DNA from: Fibrobacter sp.
GTDB lineage: Bacteria; Fibrobacterota; Fibrobacteria; Fibrobacterales; Fibrobacteraceae
DNA length: 64,000 nucleotides
Assembly (NCBI GenBank): GCA_017412605.1
Contig: JAFPWY010000009.1
Span: 62,001 to 126,000, forward strand
Direction: 5' to 3'
Position 1 is the stretch's first letter. Each line of letters begins with the position of its first letter. The position numbers and the translations under genes are program-made. Below are positions 41,407 through 49,405 of this stretch, in pieces. Under the pieces are notes generated by a model, which was given only the letters and a program-made list of their open reading frames with translations, made no database searches and was not told the origin of the DNA.

Positions 41407-42525
41407 TTAAAACCTTCTGAACCACTTGTTGAATACGGGGTCGCTGATATAGAGGCCCGTTTCTCGCTGTTCTACTATATCTCGATCTATCAAAGCCTTC
41501 TTTATCCGAGGAATGTTCGACTTGGTTCCGAGGCGATAGGTTTCCAACACCTCCTGCGACAGGAAACCATTATGAATTCCCGCAGCAATCGCCCGGAGCA
41601 TATTCATCTGGTAGCTGGAAAGCCCTTCCGTCTGCTGCATAAAGAGCGCCGCGTTCTGGGCGATAAGTTCGTTCATGGAAACATCAATTATTTCTGAAGA
41701 TACCTCACGCTCAGTGTGCAGCATTACCAACCAGGCAAGCTGTTGCACATAAGAAGAATAATTTTCCACCTCGCTGCAAATTCTTGAAGCCAAATCTTTA
41801 TCAATGCGAAGTCCCTGTTTTTTGAATTTATCGCAAATAAAGGGAACCCAATTTTCAGTTGAAATGACGCCCAAGTAAATGGCATCGCCAAACTGGTAAA
41901 AAGGCATGCTCTTGTTTTGGAAGATGTTCGTTAGCAGATGCTTCTTGCTACCAAACAGGCAATACGAAACATTCTGCTGCAACTGCCATGCGCCACGAAG
42001 CCGTTTCTGTACAGAGAGCGAATCAGGAAATTCGCCAATCTGTTGAAACTCGTCGATGCAAACGACAATGCGTTTCTTTTGCTTTTTCGCAATATTTTCA
42101 GCCAATTCCAAAATCTGCTCAGGAGCATACTCCTTCGGAGTGATGCCCAACGAAAGCGAAAATTCAGAAGTCGGATCCGGCCCCATACTGATTTTAGGCG
42201 ATACCCTGCTCAAAAAGTTTTTAGCATTTTGAAGGATAGAATCGATTTTTGATGAAGTCTGCTGCAAAACAGCAGTCGCAAGCTTATTGTAGAAATCGTA
42301 TTCGCTGCGGCAATCAAAAATGTCCAAATAAACGACTGTGGCCTTTTTCGGATTCACCAAGCGGCCAACATGGCGAACCAGGGAGGTCTTGCCGATACGA
42401 CGATTAGAGATAAGCAAGGTGTTTACCCCGTGCTCAAAATTCGCCTTGAGCCTTTTGGTCTCAGCTTCGCGATCCGTAAAGTTTTCGCCCTCAACCGCAT
42501 AACCATATATAAAAGCGTTGTTCAT
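41407..42525 (-). CDS. AAA family ATPase (archaeal-ATPase-like) with winged-helix C-terminus
   Basis: Walker A is SNRRIGKTSL, Walker B VVCIDEFQQIG, followed by LFGSKKHLL (sensor region). The C-terminal ~100 residues resemble a winged helix (GLSSYQMNMLRAIAAG, IPRIKKALIDRDIVEQ, YISDPVFNKWF). The family is the COG1672-type STAND-like ATPase with unknown target. Three dyads of CACAA-GG-TTGTG type stand before the start. The downstream gene is frameshifted. Confidence 0.85.
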   Translation of the reverse strand: MNNAFIYGYAVEGENFTDREAETKRLKANFEHGVNTLLISNRRIGKTSLVRHVGRLVNPKKATVVYLDIFDCRSEYDFYNKLATAVLQQTSSKIDSILQNAKNFLSRVSPKISMGPDPTSEFSLSLGITPKEYAPEQILELAENIAKKQKKRIVVCIDEFQQIGEFPDSLSVQKRLRGAWQLQQNVSYCLFGSKKHLLTNIFQNKSMPFYQFGDAIYLGVISTENWVPFICDKFKKQGLRIDKDLASRICSEVENYSSYVQQLAWLVMLHTEREVSSEIIDVSMNELIAQNAALFMQQTEGLSSYQMNMLRAIAAGIHNGFLSQEVLETYRLGTKSNIPRIKKALIDRDIVEQRETGLYISDPVFNKWFRRF

Positions 42526-42561
42526 AGGAACCTCCGCCTATAATATACATTATTTTTCATC

Positions 42562-42620
42562 GGTACACAAGGTTGTGTACCAAAAAGTACACAAAGTTGT
42601 GGTCCACAAGGTTGTGTACC
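42562..42620. repeat. Array of CACAA-N2-TTGTG palindromes upstream of the ATPase gene
   Basis: The first copy is GGTACACAA-GG-TTGTGTACC (42562-42581, 9-bp perfect arms). Imperfect copies centre at 42595 and 42610. All lie within 100 bp of the ATPase start at 42525 and probably bind a repressor cooperatively. Confidence 0.75.
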
Positions 42621-42677
42621 AGAAGGAAGGCCTCATTTCGCCCAAATTGGCTTAAAAAGCGTACCAAACCAACCATT

Positions 42678-42694
42678 TATGCTTTTGAGGCATA
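42678..42694. promoter_or_regulatory. LysR-type operator site F
   Basis: TATGCT-TTTGA-GGCATA, 20 bp upstream of the LysR gene start, a probable autoregulatory site. Confidence 0.6.
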
Positions 42695-42714
42695 AATAAT
42701 ATATATTTATGCCT

Positions 42715-43605
42715 ATGGAACTACGGACTCTTAAATACTTTTTGGCGGTGGCCGAGCAGGAAAGTTTTTCGCAGGCGGCGAACAACGTGCTCTTTGTGAC
42801 GCAGCCGACGCTCTCACGCCAGATGCAGGAACTTGAAGAAGAAATCGGGGCGCAGCTCTTTGTGCGCAGCAACAAAAAGACGACGCTCACCGAAGAGGGT
42901 TTGCGTTTCAAGAAGCGTGCGCAAGAAATCATGGAGCTCGTGAAGCATACCCAGAAGGAATTCGCCGAATCGAGCAAGGAAGAAATCGCAGGCGACGTGT
43001 ATATCGGCGGCGGCGAGACGAAGGCGTTCAGCATTATCGCGGCGGCATGCAAGCGTATGCAAAAGGTGCATCCGAAAATTTGCCTGCACATCACCAGCGG
43101 CAACGCCCAGGACGTGACCGAGAAACTGGACCAGGGGCTCTTGGACTTCGGGCTTTTAGTGGAGCCCGTTGACAAGTCGAAATACGAATTCGTGGAACTC
43201 CCCGCTAGGGACACGTGGGGTTTACTTGTCCGCAAGGATAGCCCGCTCGCGAAAAAGGGTTTTGTGACGGTCCGCGACTTGGAGCACATTCCGCTGCTTG
43301 CTTCGAGGCAGACCATGAAGATGCGTGAATTTTCGGGGCAGCTCGGGCGCGAACTCAATTCACTCAACGTCATTGCAACATACAATCTGATTTATAACGC
43401 ATCTGTTTTTGTGGAACAGGGACTTGGAGCAGCTTTCTCGCTGGAAGGCCTCGTGAATACGGGCGGCAAGAGCAAACTCGCATTCGTGCCGTTTACGCCA
43501 TTGCGCACCAGCGGTCTCGTAGTCGTGTGGAAAAAGAATCCCGTATTCAGCAAGCCCGCCGCGCAGTTCCTCAAGTCCTTAAAAGCGGAACTGGAAAAGA
43601 ATTAA
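42715..43605 (+). CDS. LysR family transcriptional regulator
   Basis: MELRTLKYFLAVAEQESFSQ and QPTLSRQMQELEEEIGAQLF form the HTH; the effector domain starts near DVYIGGGETKAF. Length (296 aa) is normal. The in-frame ATG at 42709 is possible, but the second Met gives the canonical LysR N-terminus. It is the full-length candidate for binding the eight 17-bp sites, one of which overlaps its own promoter. Confidence 0.92.
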   Translation: MELRTLKYFLAVAEQESFSQAANNVLFVTQPTLSRQMQELEEEIGAQLFVRSNKKTTLTEEGLRFKKRAQEIMELVKHTQKEFAESSKEEIAGDVYIGGGETKAFSIIAAACKRMQKVHPKICLHITSGNAQDVTEKLDQGLLDFGLLVEPVDKSKYEFVELPARDTWGLLVRKDSPLAKKGFVTVRDLEHIPLLASRQTMKMREFSGQLGRELNSLNVIATYNLIYNASVFVEQGLGAAFSLEGLVNTGGKSKLAFVPFTPLRTSGLVVVWKKNPVFSKPAAQFLKSLKAELEKN

Positions 43606-43606
43606 A

Positions 43607-43638
43607 GATTGCTTCGTCACTACGTTCCTCGCAATGAC
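43607..43638. repeat. Dispersed palindromic repeat (copy 1)
   Basis: GATTGCTTCGTCACTACG...CTCGCAATGAC, with inverted ATTGC/GCAAT ends. A related copy is at 51409-51441. Confidence 0.6.
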
Positions 43639-43681
43639 AATGTTATATTTATAATCAACACATCTATAGAGAACAATCACC

Positions 43682-44170
43682 ATGCTCAAAATCAAAGCCT
43701 ACAGCGAAAAGTACACAAACGACGCGATTGCAATCTGGAACGACATCGTCGAAGACGGTATCGCATTCCCGCAGAAGGAAACGCTTGACGCACAGACGGG
43801 AGACGCCTTTTTCAAGTCACAGTCGTTCACGGGTATCGCCATCGATGCGGACTCCGGTGAAATAGTCGGACTATACATTCTCCACCCGAATAACGTCGGG
43901 CGCTGCGGGCACATTTCGAATGCGAGTTACGCCGTCAAGAAGAACAAGCGCGGCCAGCACATCGGCGAATTCCTCGTGAAGGATTGCCTCGCTAAAGCAA
44001 AGGAAATCGGCTTCAGGATTTTGCAGTTCAACGCCGTTGTAGCCACGAACACCTCAGCACTCAAACTCTACAAGAAACTCGGTTTTACCCAGCTTGGAGT
44101 GATTCCCAAAGGCTTCTTGCTCAAGGACGGGAGCTACGAAGATATCATCCCGCACTATATCGAGCTGTAG
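43682..44170 (+). CDS. GNAT family N-acetyltransferase
   Basis: A 162-residue GNAT protein with NASYAVKKNKRGQHIGEFLV as the acetyl-CoA segment and TSALKLYKKLGFTQLGVIP near the end, like phosphinothricin- or amine-acetylating members. It lies 5 bp before the PAP2 copy 2 gene and is probably cotranscribed with it. Confidence 0.87.
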   Translation: MLKIKAYSEKYTNDAIAIWNDIVEDGIAFPQKETLDAQTGDAFFKSQSFTGIAIDADSGEIVGLYILHPNNVGRCGHISNASYAVKKNKRGQHIGEFLVKDCLAKAKEIGFRILQFNAVVATNTSALKLYKKLGFTQLGVIPKGFLLKDGSYEDIIPHYIEL

Positions 44171-44175
44171 GTTCT

Positions 44176-44994
44176 ATGAAGTCCCTCTTGTGCAGCATTT
44201 TACTCGCGACGTCTTTCGCCCTCGCACAGGAGGCGGACAGTTCCGCTCAAGAACTTTCACCATTTGATCACCTGGGCCATAACATGCTCGGGAGCGCATT
44301 CAGCTGGCCGCTCGGTTTCCACATGTTGGGCGGGGCGCTGACCTACCGCCTTTCCATGGAAGACAAGGACTTGATGGTCGCGCGGTTTGCGGCTCGGCAA
44401 AACGAAATCGTCTACGGCATCGCTTTCACTCCCGGAATGCTGATGGGGACTTTCGGGCCCTTCCTTATTCCCGGCTACATGTACTTCATCAGTAACAACA
44501 AGGCTCTAAACAATACAGGCGCCGTCGCAGCGCAGGCTACGGCCGTCGCATTCCTCTACAACAACATCCTCAAAGCCGTTTCGGGGCGCGCCCATCCGGA
44601 CGCAGAGAACAATACCGGCGAACTTTCGCGCGATTTCAAGTGGGGATTCGGCAGGCGCGGCGTATTTTACGGCTGGCCCTCGGGCCACTCCATGACCAAC
44701 GCATCGCTTGCCATGAGCATCGCAAGCTACCACCGCGATAACCCCTGGGTCGTTGCCGGATGCGGGCTTTACGCAGGCTACATCGCCACGAGCATGGTGC
44801 TTGGCGCAAAAGGCGAAGCGCACTGGTTCTCTGATGCCGTGGCAGGCACCTTGATGGGAGCCTCCATCGGCTGGTATATCGGCAATACGTTCTACAAAGA
44901 AAAGCAGGGCAAAACAGGCGGCACCCCCAAGGTCACCGTCGCCCCGCTATTCTACGACGACACCAAAGGCGCCGTCGTTTCGTTGATATTCTAA
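44176..44994 (+). CDS. PAP2-family phosphatase-like membrane protein (copy 2)
   Basis: A signal peptide (MKSLLCSILLATSFALAQ) precedes the same PAP2 domain as at 28958-29827: KAVSGRAHP, WPSGHSMTNA, GEAHWFSDAVAGTLMG. The two proteins are near identical from FDHLGHNML to the C-terminus YDDTKGAV and differ at the N-terminus, so they are recent paralogues now in different operons. Confidence 0.88.
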   Translation: MKSLLCSILLATSFALAQEADSSAQELSPFDHLGHNMLGSAFSWPLGFHMLGGALTYRLSMEDKDLMVARFAARQNEIVYGIAFTPGMLMGTFGPFLIPGYMYFISNNKALNNTGAVAAQATAVAFLYNNILKAVSGRAHPDAENNTGELSRDFKWGFGRRGVFYGWPSGHSMTNASLAMSIASYHRDNPWVVAGCGLYAGYIATSMVLGAKGEAHWFSDAVAGTLMGASIGWYIGNTFYKEKQGKTGGTPKVTVAPLFYDDTKGAVVSLIF

Positions 44995-45006
44995 TCTTTT
45001 CTACAC

Positions 45007-48000
45007 TTACCTAACGTTCACACGCTGAGCCTGTGAACCGACACGGACCATGTAGACTCCAGCCTTCGGAACCTGGATTTCGAAGCTGGCTGCATTGACC
45101 AGGCCATTCTGAACGACAACACCTTGCATGTCATAAACGGCGAAGCGTTCACCCGTCATGGAGGTATTCACCTGGATGCGACGGCCCATTGCATAGACTT
45201 TCAGGAGGCCTGCACTTATACGAGAAGCGAGCAAGGCATCCTTTTTCTCAACCTCTTTCTTCTTAATCGTAAGACTTCCGTCCTCGATTTTAAACACCAC
45301 ATTCGTATAGTTGATGGATGTGTTCTTGAAGTTCTTCGTTGCAAGGCCCATAGCGTAGGTCTTGGCCTTGGTTCCAGACGCAAGCGAATCACCCTTATAG
45401 CTTACGAAATCCACGGAATAAGCCTTAAGACTAGATTTCATATCAAATCCCCGTACAGAATGCTTCTTGCCGTCATATACCACCGTATCTTTATGCCCCT
45501 TGACGGTGACAACGATTTTTGTGGTATCCGGATTAATCGTGAACAAGCCATCTTCAACACTCAAAGCGTAATTCGAATTGGCAGCACTATCAATCGAGAC
45601 ATTGATTGCGTACTCACCGGCATCCTCTCCCTTTTCACGAGTCATAGTCACACCCTTCAAGGTATCCTTGGTTCCATTAACCTTGATGAGGCCATCGACA
45701 GAGTACTTCAGCTTAGGATCCTTTTTACCGTAAGTCTTGGAGGCGTTAGCCACTGTCAGCACGACAGGCTTCGGCGTAATCACGAGGTTACCGTCCGCGA
45801 TATCAAAGACCACGTTAGAATAGTTGCCCGAAGTATTCTCGAAGTCCTTCGCCACAAGGCCCATGGGATATGTATCCGCATTGGTCCCCGAGACGAGCGA
45901 ATCGCCCTTGTAGTTCACAAAATCCAAGGAATAGGCATCATTACCGGATGTCATCTCAAAGCCCTGCACGGAGTGCTTCTTGCCATTATATTCCACGGTA
46001 TCTGTGGTGCCCCTGACCGAGACCACAATTTTCGTAGTATCCGGATTAATCGAGAAGACACCATTTTTTACGGTCACAGAATAATAAGACGGATTGGCAT
46101 CAGGATCAACGGTTGCAGAAACAGCATATTCGCCAGCGTCTTCACCCAGTTCACGAGTGAGTTCAACTCCATTAAGTTGATCCTTGACACCGTCGAAGCT
46201 CAAAAGGCCCTTAACTGAATAGCTCAATTCCGGGTCATCCTCTCCATAGAACTTGGAAACGGAATCTACAGTCACAACAACCGACTTCGGGACAATCGAG
46301 AAGGTCGTATCTTTCAAGCCCGCATAATTACCCTTTCCGGCAAAATGCAGCGAAGCCGTTCCGAGTTCAATATTATTTGAGAAAGAGAGCGTGTAATCAA
46401 CGCCTTCCTTAAGCAAGGTATACGCATCGTCCATCACCGTTACAACCGGCTTGTTTTCAGAGCCACTATACTCGAGCTTATTCGAAAGCATCATGATTGT
46501 CGGAGATATGGCCTTAACATTCGGCAGTGTATCCGTTATGAACCTTTCAACAAGGCCCAGCTTTCTATTCAAAATCACTTCCAGGGAATCTACATATTGA
46601 TCGTAACTGGACAATCTTAAAGCATCCGGATGATAATGAATTCCCCATACAACACTGTCTGCCACAGAGGCGGTTCTCAAATATTCACGCATTTTTTCAA
46701 TTTCGGTACTCATGTCAATGTCTTGAGAATAAGTATCCCAAACGCGCCTTACCGCGGCCATGAACATTGGCGACTTGAACAGAGCGTTGTAATAGATGAA
46801 ATCGCGAAGAGACGAGGTCTGACTTAGCCGAATACCCCAGTCAAAATCCCAGACGGGGCCTGCTTTAAAGAGACCTTTATCGCTCTGATAGGTGAAATAG
46901 CAGCTTTTAGGATGCTGCCACTCGACATTATCCATAAGTTCGTTAATCAGCCAGAACTTAGCCCAAGATTCGACATCGATAATTTTCGAATAGCGTTCAT
47001 CGGGTGCCGAGGCGTTATTCGTATTCATCCCGCTGACATAGTCAGGATAGAGCATCTTCTCCAAATTTTCAATTTTTTCCCTGAATCGAGCCAAGCGGGC
47101 ATTTCCACCACTCGTCAATGCACCGTTATTATCAACCATATAGTCGTCATTGCTGATCATATACGGCATTTGACGAATCGGAGACTTAAATTTTACAGGT
47201 TCGTCATAATAGGAGTCCATTTCGACCAGGAAATCCTTGTCTTCTTCATCCGACATTCCTTTTTTTCCATCATTGATATTTACGCGATTTTCATCAACCT
47301 TGATGGCCTCCCCCAGCCAGTAAAGGCCCTTGTATTTACCATTAAGGAACAGGTCTACAAATTTCCCGCGCACAGTATAATCCATTCCGAACTTTTCGCT
47401 CAGATAAAAGGCAATATGGTTCTTCAAGAAACTATTGTCCAAATAATTGGCAATCAAAACCCAACGCTTATGTTTGGGCATACCCATAATTTCCTTTTTT
47501 TCATTCAATTTAAGCGCATATGGTTTCTTTGCATAGGACCAAGTAGAATTGCCGCGGCCGCGAATGCTCGTTGTCACACCCGCAAAATCCCATTTATCAT
47601 TCCCTGTGTTAGACAACGAAATGGAAGCATTCTCGACCCAAACCTCTTTTGAAGTAATTTCAACGTTATTAGGGGTATTCACATACAACCGCGGCAGCCC
47701 CGTACTGATCACGGCCCCCACCTTAGACTTCAAGCTATTTCCATTATACGTAGCTATGCAGTAAAAGAAGCGAACTTCCTTTTCGTTCAACTCCGCCACG
47801 GCATACGCACTATTGGTAGCCCCTTCAATTTTCACATCCGGCTTTGAAGAGGATTTGTAAGTTTGGTACCATTGGTAAGAAACTTCGTTACCACCATATT
47901 TTACAGAAAAAAACAGATTTCCCCATAAGCCCTTAGGAACTATCGTAACTGGCGCAACCTGCTCTTCAATACTGAAGCCATTCTGAGCAAAAGCAGTCGT

Positions 48001-48069
48001 CGTCATGAACAAAGCCACAATTACGGTAAAAACGAATCGCGTAATCTGCATTTTTTTTGCATAGAGCAT
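45007..48069 (-). CDS. CotH-kinase family surface protein with MBG repeats and sorting-type C-terminus
   Basis: After a signal peptide (ending TTTAFA) comes an Ig-like region, then a CotH domain (about residues 170-480: SIRGRGNSTWSYAKKPY, GKYKGLYWLGEAIKVDENRV, PVWDFDWGI). Four MBG/YDG-like beta domains in two near-duplicate pairs follow (from about residue 585), with repeated GEDAGEY and NPDTTKIVV segments. The C-terminal ~75 residues (FAVYDMQGVVVQNGLV, VYMVRVGSQAQRVNVR) resemble type IX-like sorting domains. The ATG at 48069 has AAGGA upstream and directs the signal peptide; the frame to 48105 is not needed. Surface location is inferred. CotH domains phosphorylate protein Ser residues in spore coats; the target here is unknown. 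Confidence 0.85.
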   Translation of the reverse strand: MLYAKKMQITRFVFTVIVALFMTTTAFAQNGFSIEEQVAPVTIVPKGLWGNLFFSVKYGGNEVSYQWYQTYKSSSKPDVKIEGATNSAYAVAELNEKEVRFFYCIATYNGNSLKSKVGAVISTGLPRLYVNTPNNVEITSKEVWVENASISLSNTGNDKWDFAGVTTSIRGRGNSTWSYAKKPYALKLNEKKEIMGMPKHKRWVLIANYLDNSFLKNHIAFYLSEKFGMDYTVRGKFVDLFLNGKYKGLYWLGEAIKVDENRVNINDGKKGMSDEEDKDFLVEMDSYYDEPVKFKSPIRQMPYMISNDDYMVDNNGALTSGGNARLARFREKIENLEKMLYPDYVSGMNTNNASAPDERYSKIIDVESWAKFWLINELMDNVEWQHPKSCYFTYQSDKGLFKAGPVWDFDWGIRLSQTSSLRDFIYYNALFKSPMFMAAVRRVWDTYSQDIDMSTEIEKMREYLRTASVADSVVWGIHYHPDALRLSSYDQYVDSLEVILNRKLGLVERFITDTLPNVKAISPTIMMLSNKLEYSGSENKPVVTVMDDAYTLLKEGVDYTLSFSNNIELGTASLHFAGKGNYAGLKDTTFSIVPKSVVVTVDSVSKFYGEDDPELSYSVKGLLSFDGVKDQLNGVELTRELGEDAGEYAVSATVDPDANPSYYSVTVKNGVFSINPDTTKIVVSVRGTTDTVEYNGKKHSVQGFEMTSGNDAYSLDFVNYKGDSLVSGTNADTYPMGLVAKDFENTSGNYSNVVFDIADGNLVITPKPVVLTVANASKTYGKKDPKLKYSVDGLIKVNGTKDTLKGVTMTREKGEDAGEYAINVSIDSAANSNYALSVEDGLFTINPDTTKIVVTVKGHKDTVVYDGKKHSVRGFDMKSSLKAYSVDFVSYKGDSLASGTKAKTYAMGLATKNFKNTSINYTNVVFKIEDGSLTIKKKEVEKKDALLASRISAGLLKVYAMGRRIQVNTSMTGERFAVYDMQGVVVQNGLVNAASFEIQVPKAGVYMVRVGSQAQRVNVR

Positions 48070-48105
48070 TGTTTTATTCCTTATTTTACAAATGAATGAA
48101 CTCAA

Positions 48106-48360
48106 AAAATTAGGTCATTCAAAAAATGGACAATAAAGTTACAAAAATGATGCAATTTCGGCAACAATATCATACGCAAGCATGCCCGTGAAAACTAAGC
48201 AAATTTTTATTTGCTTTTTCCAAGAGAAGTTGAAGTTTTCCAAAAATGGGTGTGACCCTCCGCACAATCTGCCCTGAACGGGCAGATTTTCACAAATAAA
48301 TAAGTTTTATCCGGAGTGACAAAGGGCGATAAATGATATATCTTTACCCCATCGATAATT
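48106..48360. other. Divergent intergenic region with a stable hairpin
   Basis: The 255-bp gap between CotH and the M23 peptidase contains AATCTGCCC-TGAAC-GGGCAGATT (48266-48288, 9-bp perfect stem) in what would be the peptidase leader, ~73 bp before its ATG. No gene was seen in the gap; the rest is AT-rich and probably holds both promoters. Confidence 0.5.
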
Positions 48361-49329
48361 ATGAAATTGCGTATATCCATATTTTTGCTCGCCCTACCGT
48401 TTGCCGTTCTCGCGAAAGAAGACAACATCGCCGAAGATGCCATCCAGCGTCTCGAAGAGAATGCTGCGCTCACGCTCGATGACGACGCCCTCGAATCCCT
48501 GAAGGAAATTTCTGACAACTCCGATGCGGGCCTGCACATGCACCCCGGTTCCACAGTCAAGAACGAGATCCAGGAAGCCGCAGTCACCGAAACGGAAGCA
48601 GACACGGCTGACGACAAGAACGAAATGAGCCAGGAAGAGGCCGACGCGGAACTCGCCGCCTTTACCGACTCCGCTTTCGCAGGCCAGGAACTCAAGAAGC
48701 TCCAGCTGGACATGACCACGGCCATCGTCCCGACAGAAAGCCGCCGCATTGCCGGACCCTACGGAATCCGCACCTACCGCATGCACCGCGGCATCGACCT
48801 TGGCCTTTGCCATGGAGAAAACCGCACCATCGTGGCCGCCTTTGCAGGAAAGGTCGTAAAAGTCCGCAACCAGGGCCGTCGCAGGGGCTACGGCAAGTAC
48901 GTCATCCTGGACCACGGGAACGGTCTCACCACGCTATACGCGCACCTCGCCAGCTGGAACGTGAACGTCGGCGACGAACTCCAGGCCGGAGACACTATCG
49001 GCGTCGGGGGCAACACGGGCCGCTCGTTCGGGGCACACCTGCACTTCGAGATGCGCTACGAGGGAATCTACATCGACCCCGCCACCATTTTCAACTTTGA
49101 ACAGGGCACTTTCTGGAACGTGAGCGTCGAACTCGACCCCGAAAAGTTGCTCGCCGCCGAAGGCGGATTCCAGAAGGAACTCGCAAAACACCGCTACTAC
49201 AAGGTTCGTAGCGGCGACTGCCTCGGAAAAATCGCCAGGAAGTACGGAATCAGCATCCAGCGGCTAAAGCAGCTGAACAACATCAAGGGCAACCTCATCC
49301 GTCCGGGTCAGGTCTTGCGCTGCTCCTAA
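48361..49329 (+). CDS. M23 family metallopeptidase with C-terminal LysM domain
   Basis: A signal peptide precedes an acidic, partly helical spacer (20-125) and a LytM/M23 domain. Zinc ligands are in MHRGIDLG and AHLHFEMR, with YVILDHGNGLTTLYAHL between. A LysM domain forms the last ~45 residues (YYKVRSGDCLGKIARKYG, LIRPGQVLRC). It cleaves or binds peptidoglycan in the periplasm. Confidence 0.92.
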   Translation: MKLRISIFLLALPFAVLAKEDNIAEDAIQRLEENAALTLDDDALESLKEISDNSDAGLHMHPGSTVKNEIQEAAVTETEADTADDKNEMSQEEADAELAAFTDSAFAGQELKKLQLDMTTAIVPTESRRIAGPYGIRTYRMHRGIDLGLCHGENRTIVAAFAGKVVKVRNQGRRRGYGKYVILDHGNGLTTLYAHLASWNVNVGDELQAGDTIGVGGNTGRSFGAHLHFEMRYEGIYIDPATIFNFEQGTFWNVSVELDPEKLLAAEGGFQKELAKHRYYKVRSGDCLGKIARKYGISIQRLKQLNNIKGNLIRPGQVLRCS

Positions 49330-49354
49330 GCACACATTGCCATTTACAGCATAG

Positions 49355-49386
49355 AAAAAGCGCATCCTGAGACAGGACGCGCTTTT
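49355..49386. terminator. Bidirectional rho-independent terminator
   Basis: AAAAAGCGCATCCTG-AGA-CAGGACGCGCTTTT forms a long stem with A- and T-runs on both sides, between the convergent M23 and GH9 genes. Confidence 0.85.
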
Positions 49387-49405
49387 GTATTAGGGGGACA
49401 AAATT

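Noticed and set aside
45124..46218. A 364-codon open frame opposite the MBG repeats of the CotH protein
   Set aside because: It mirrors the repeated beta domains of the real gene, and no ribosome site or family match was seen.
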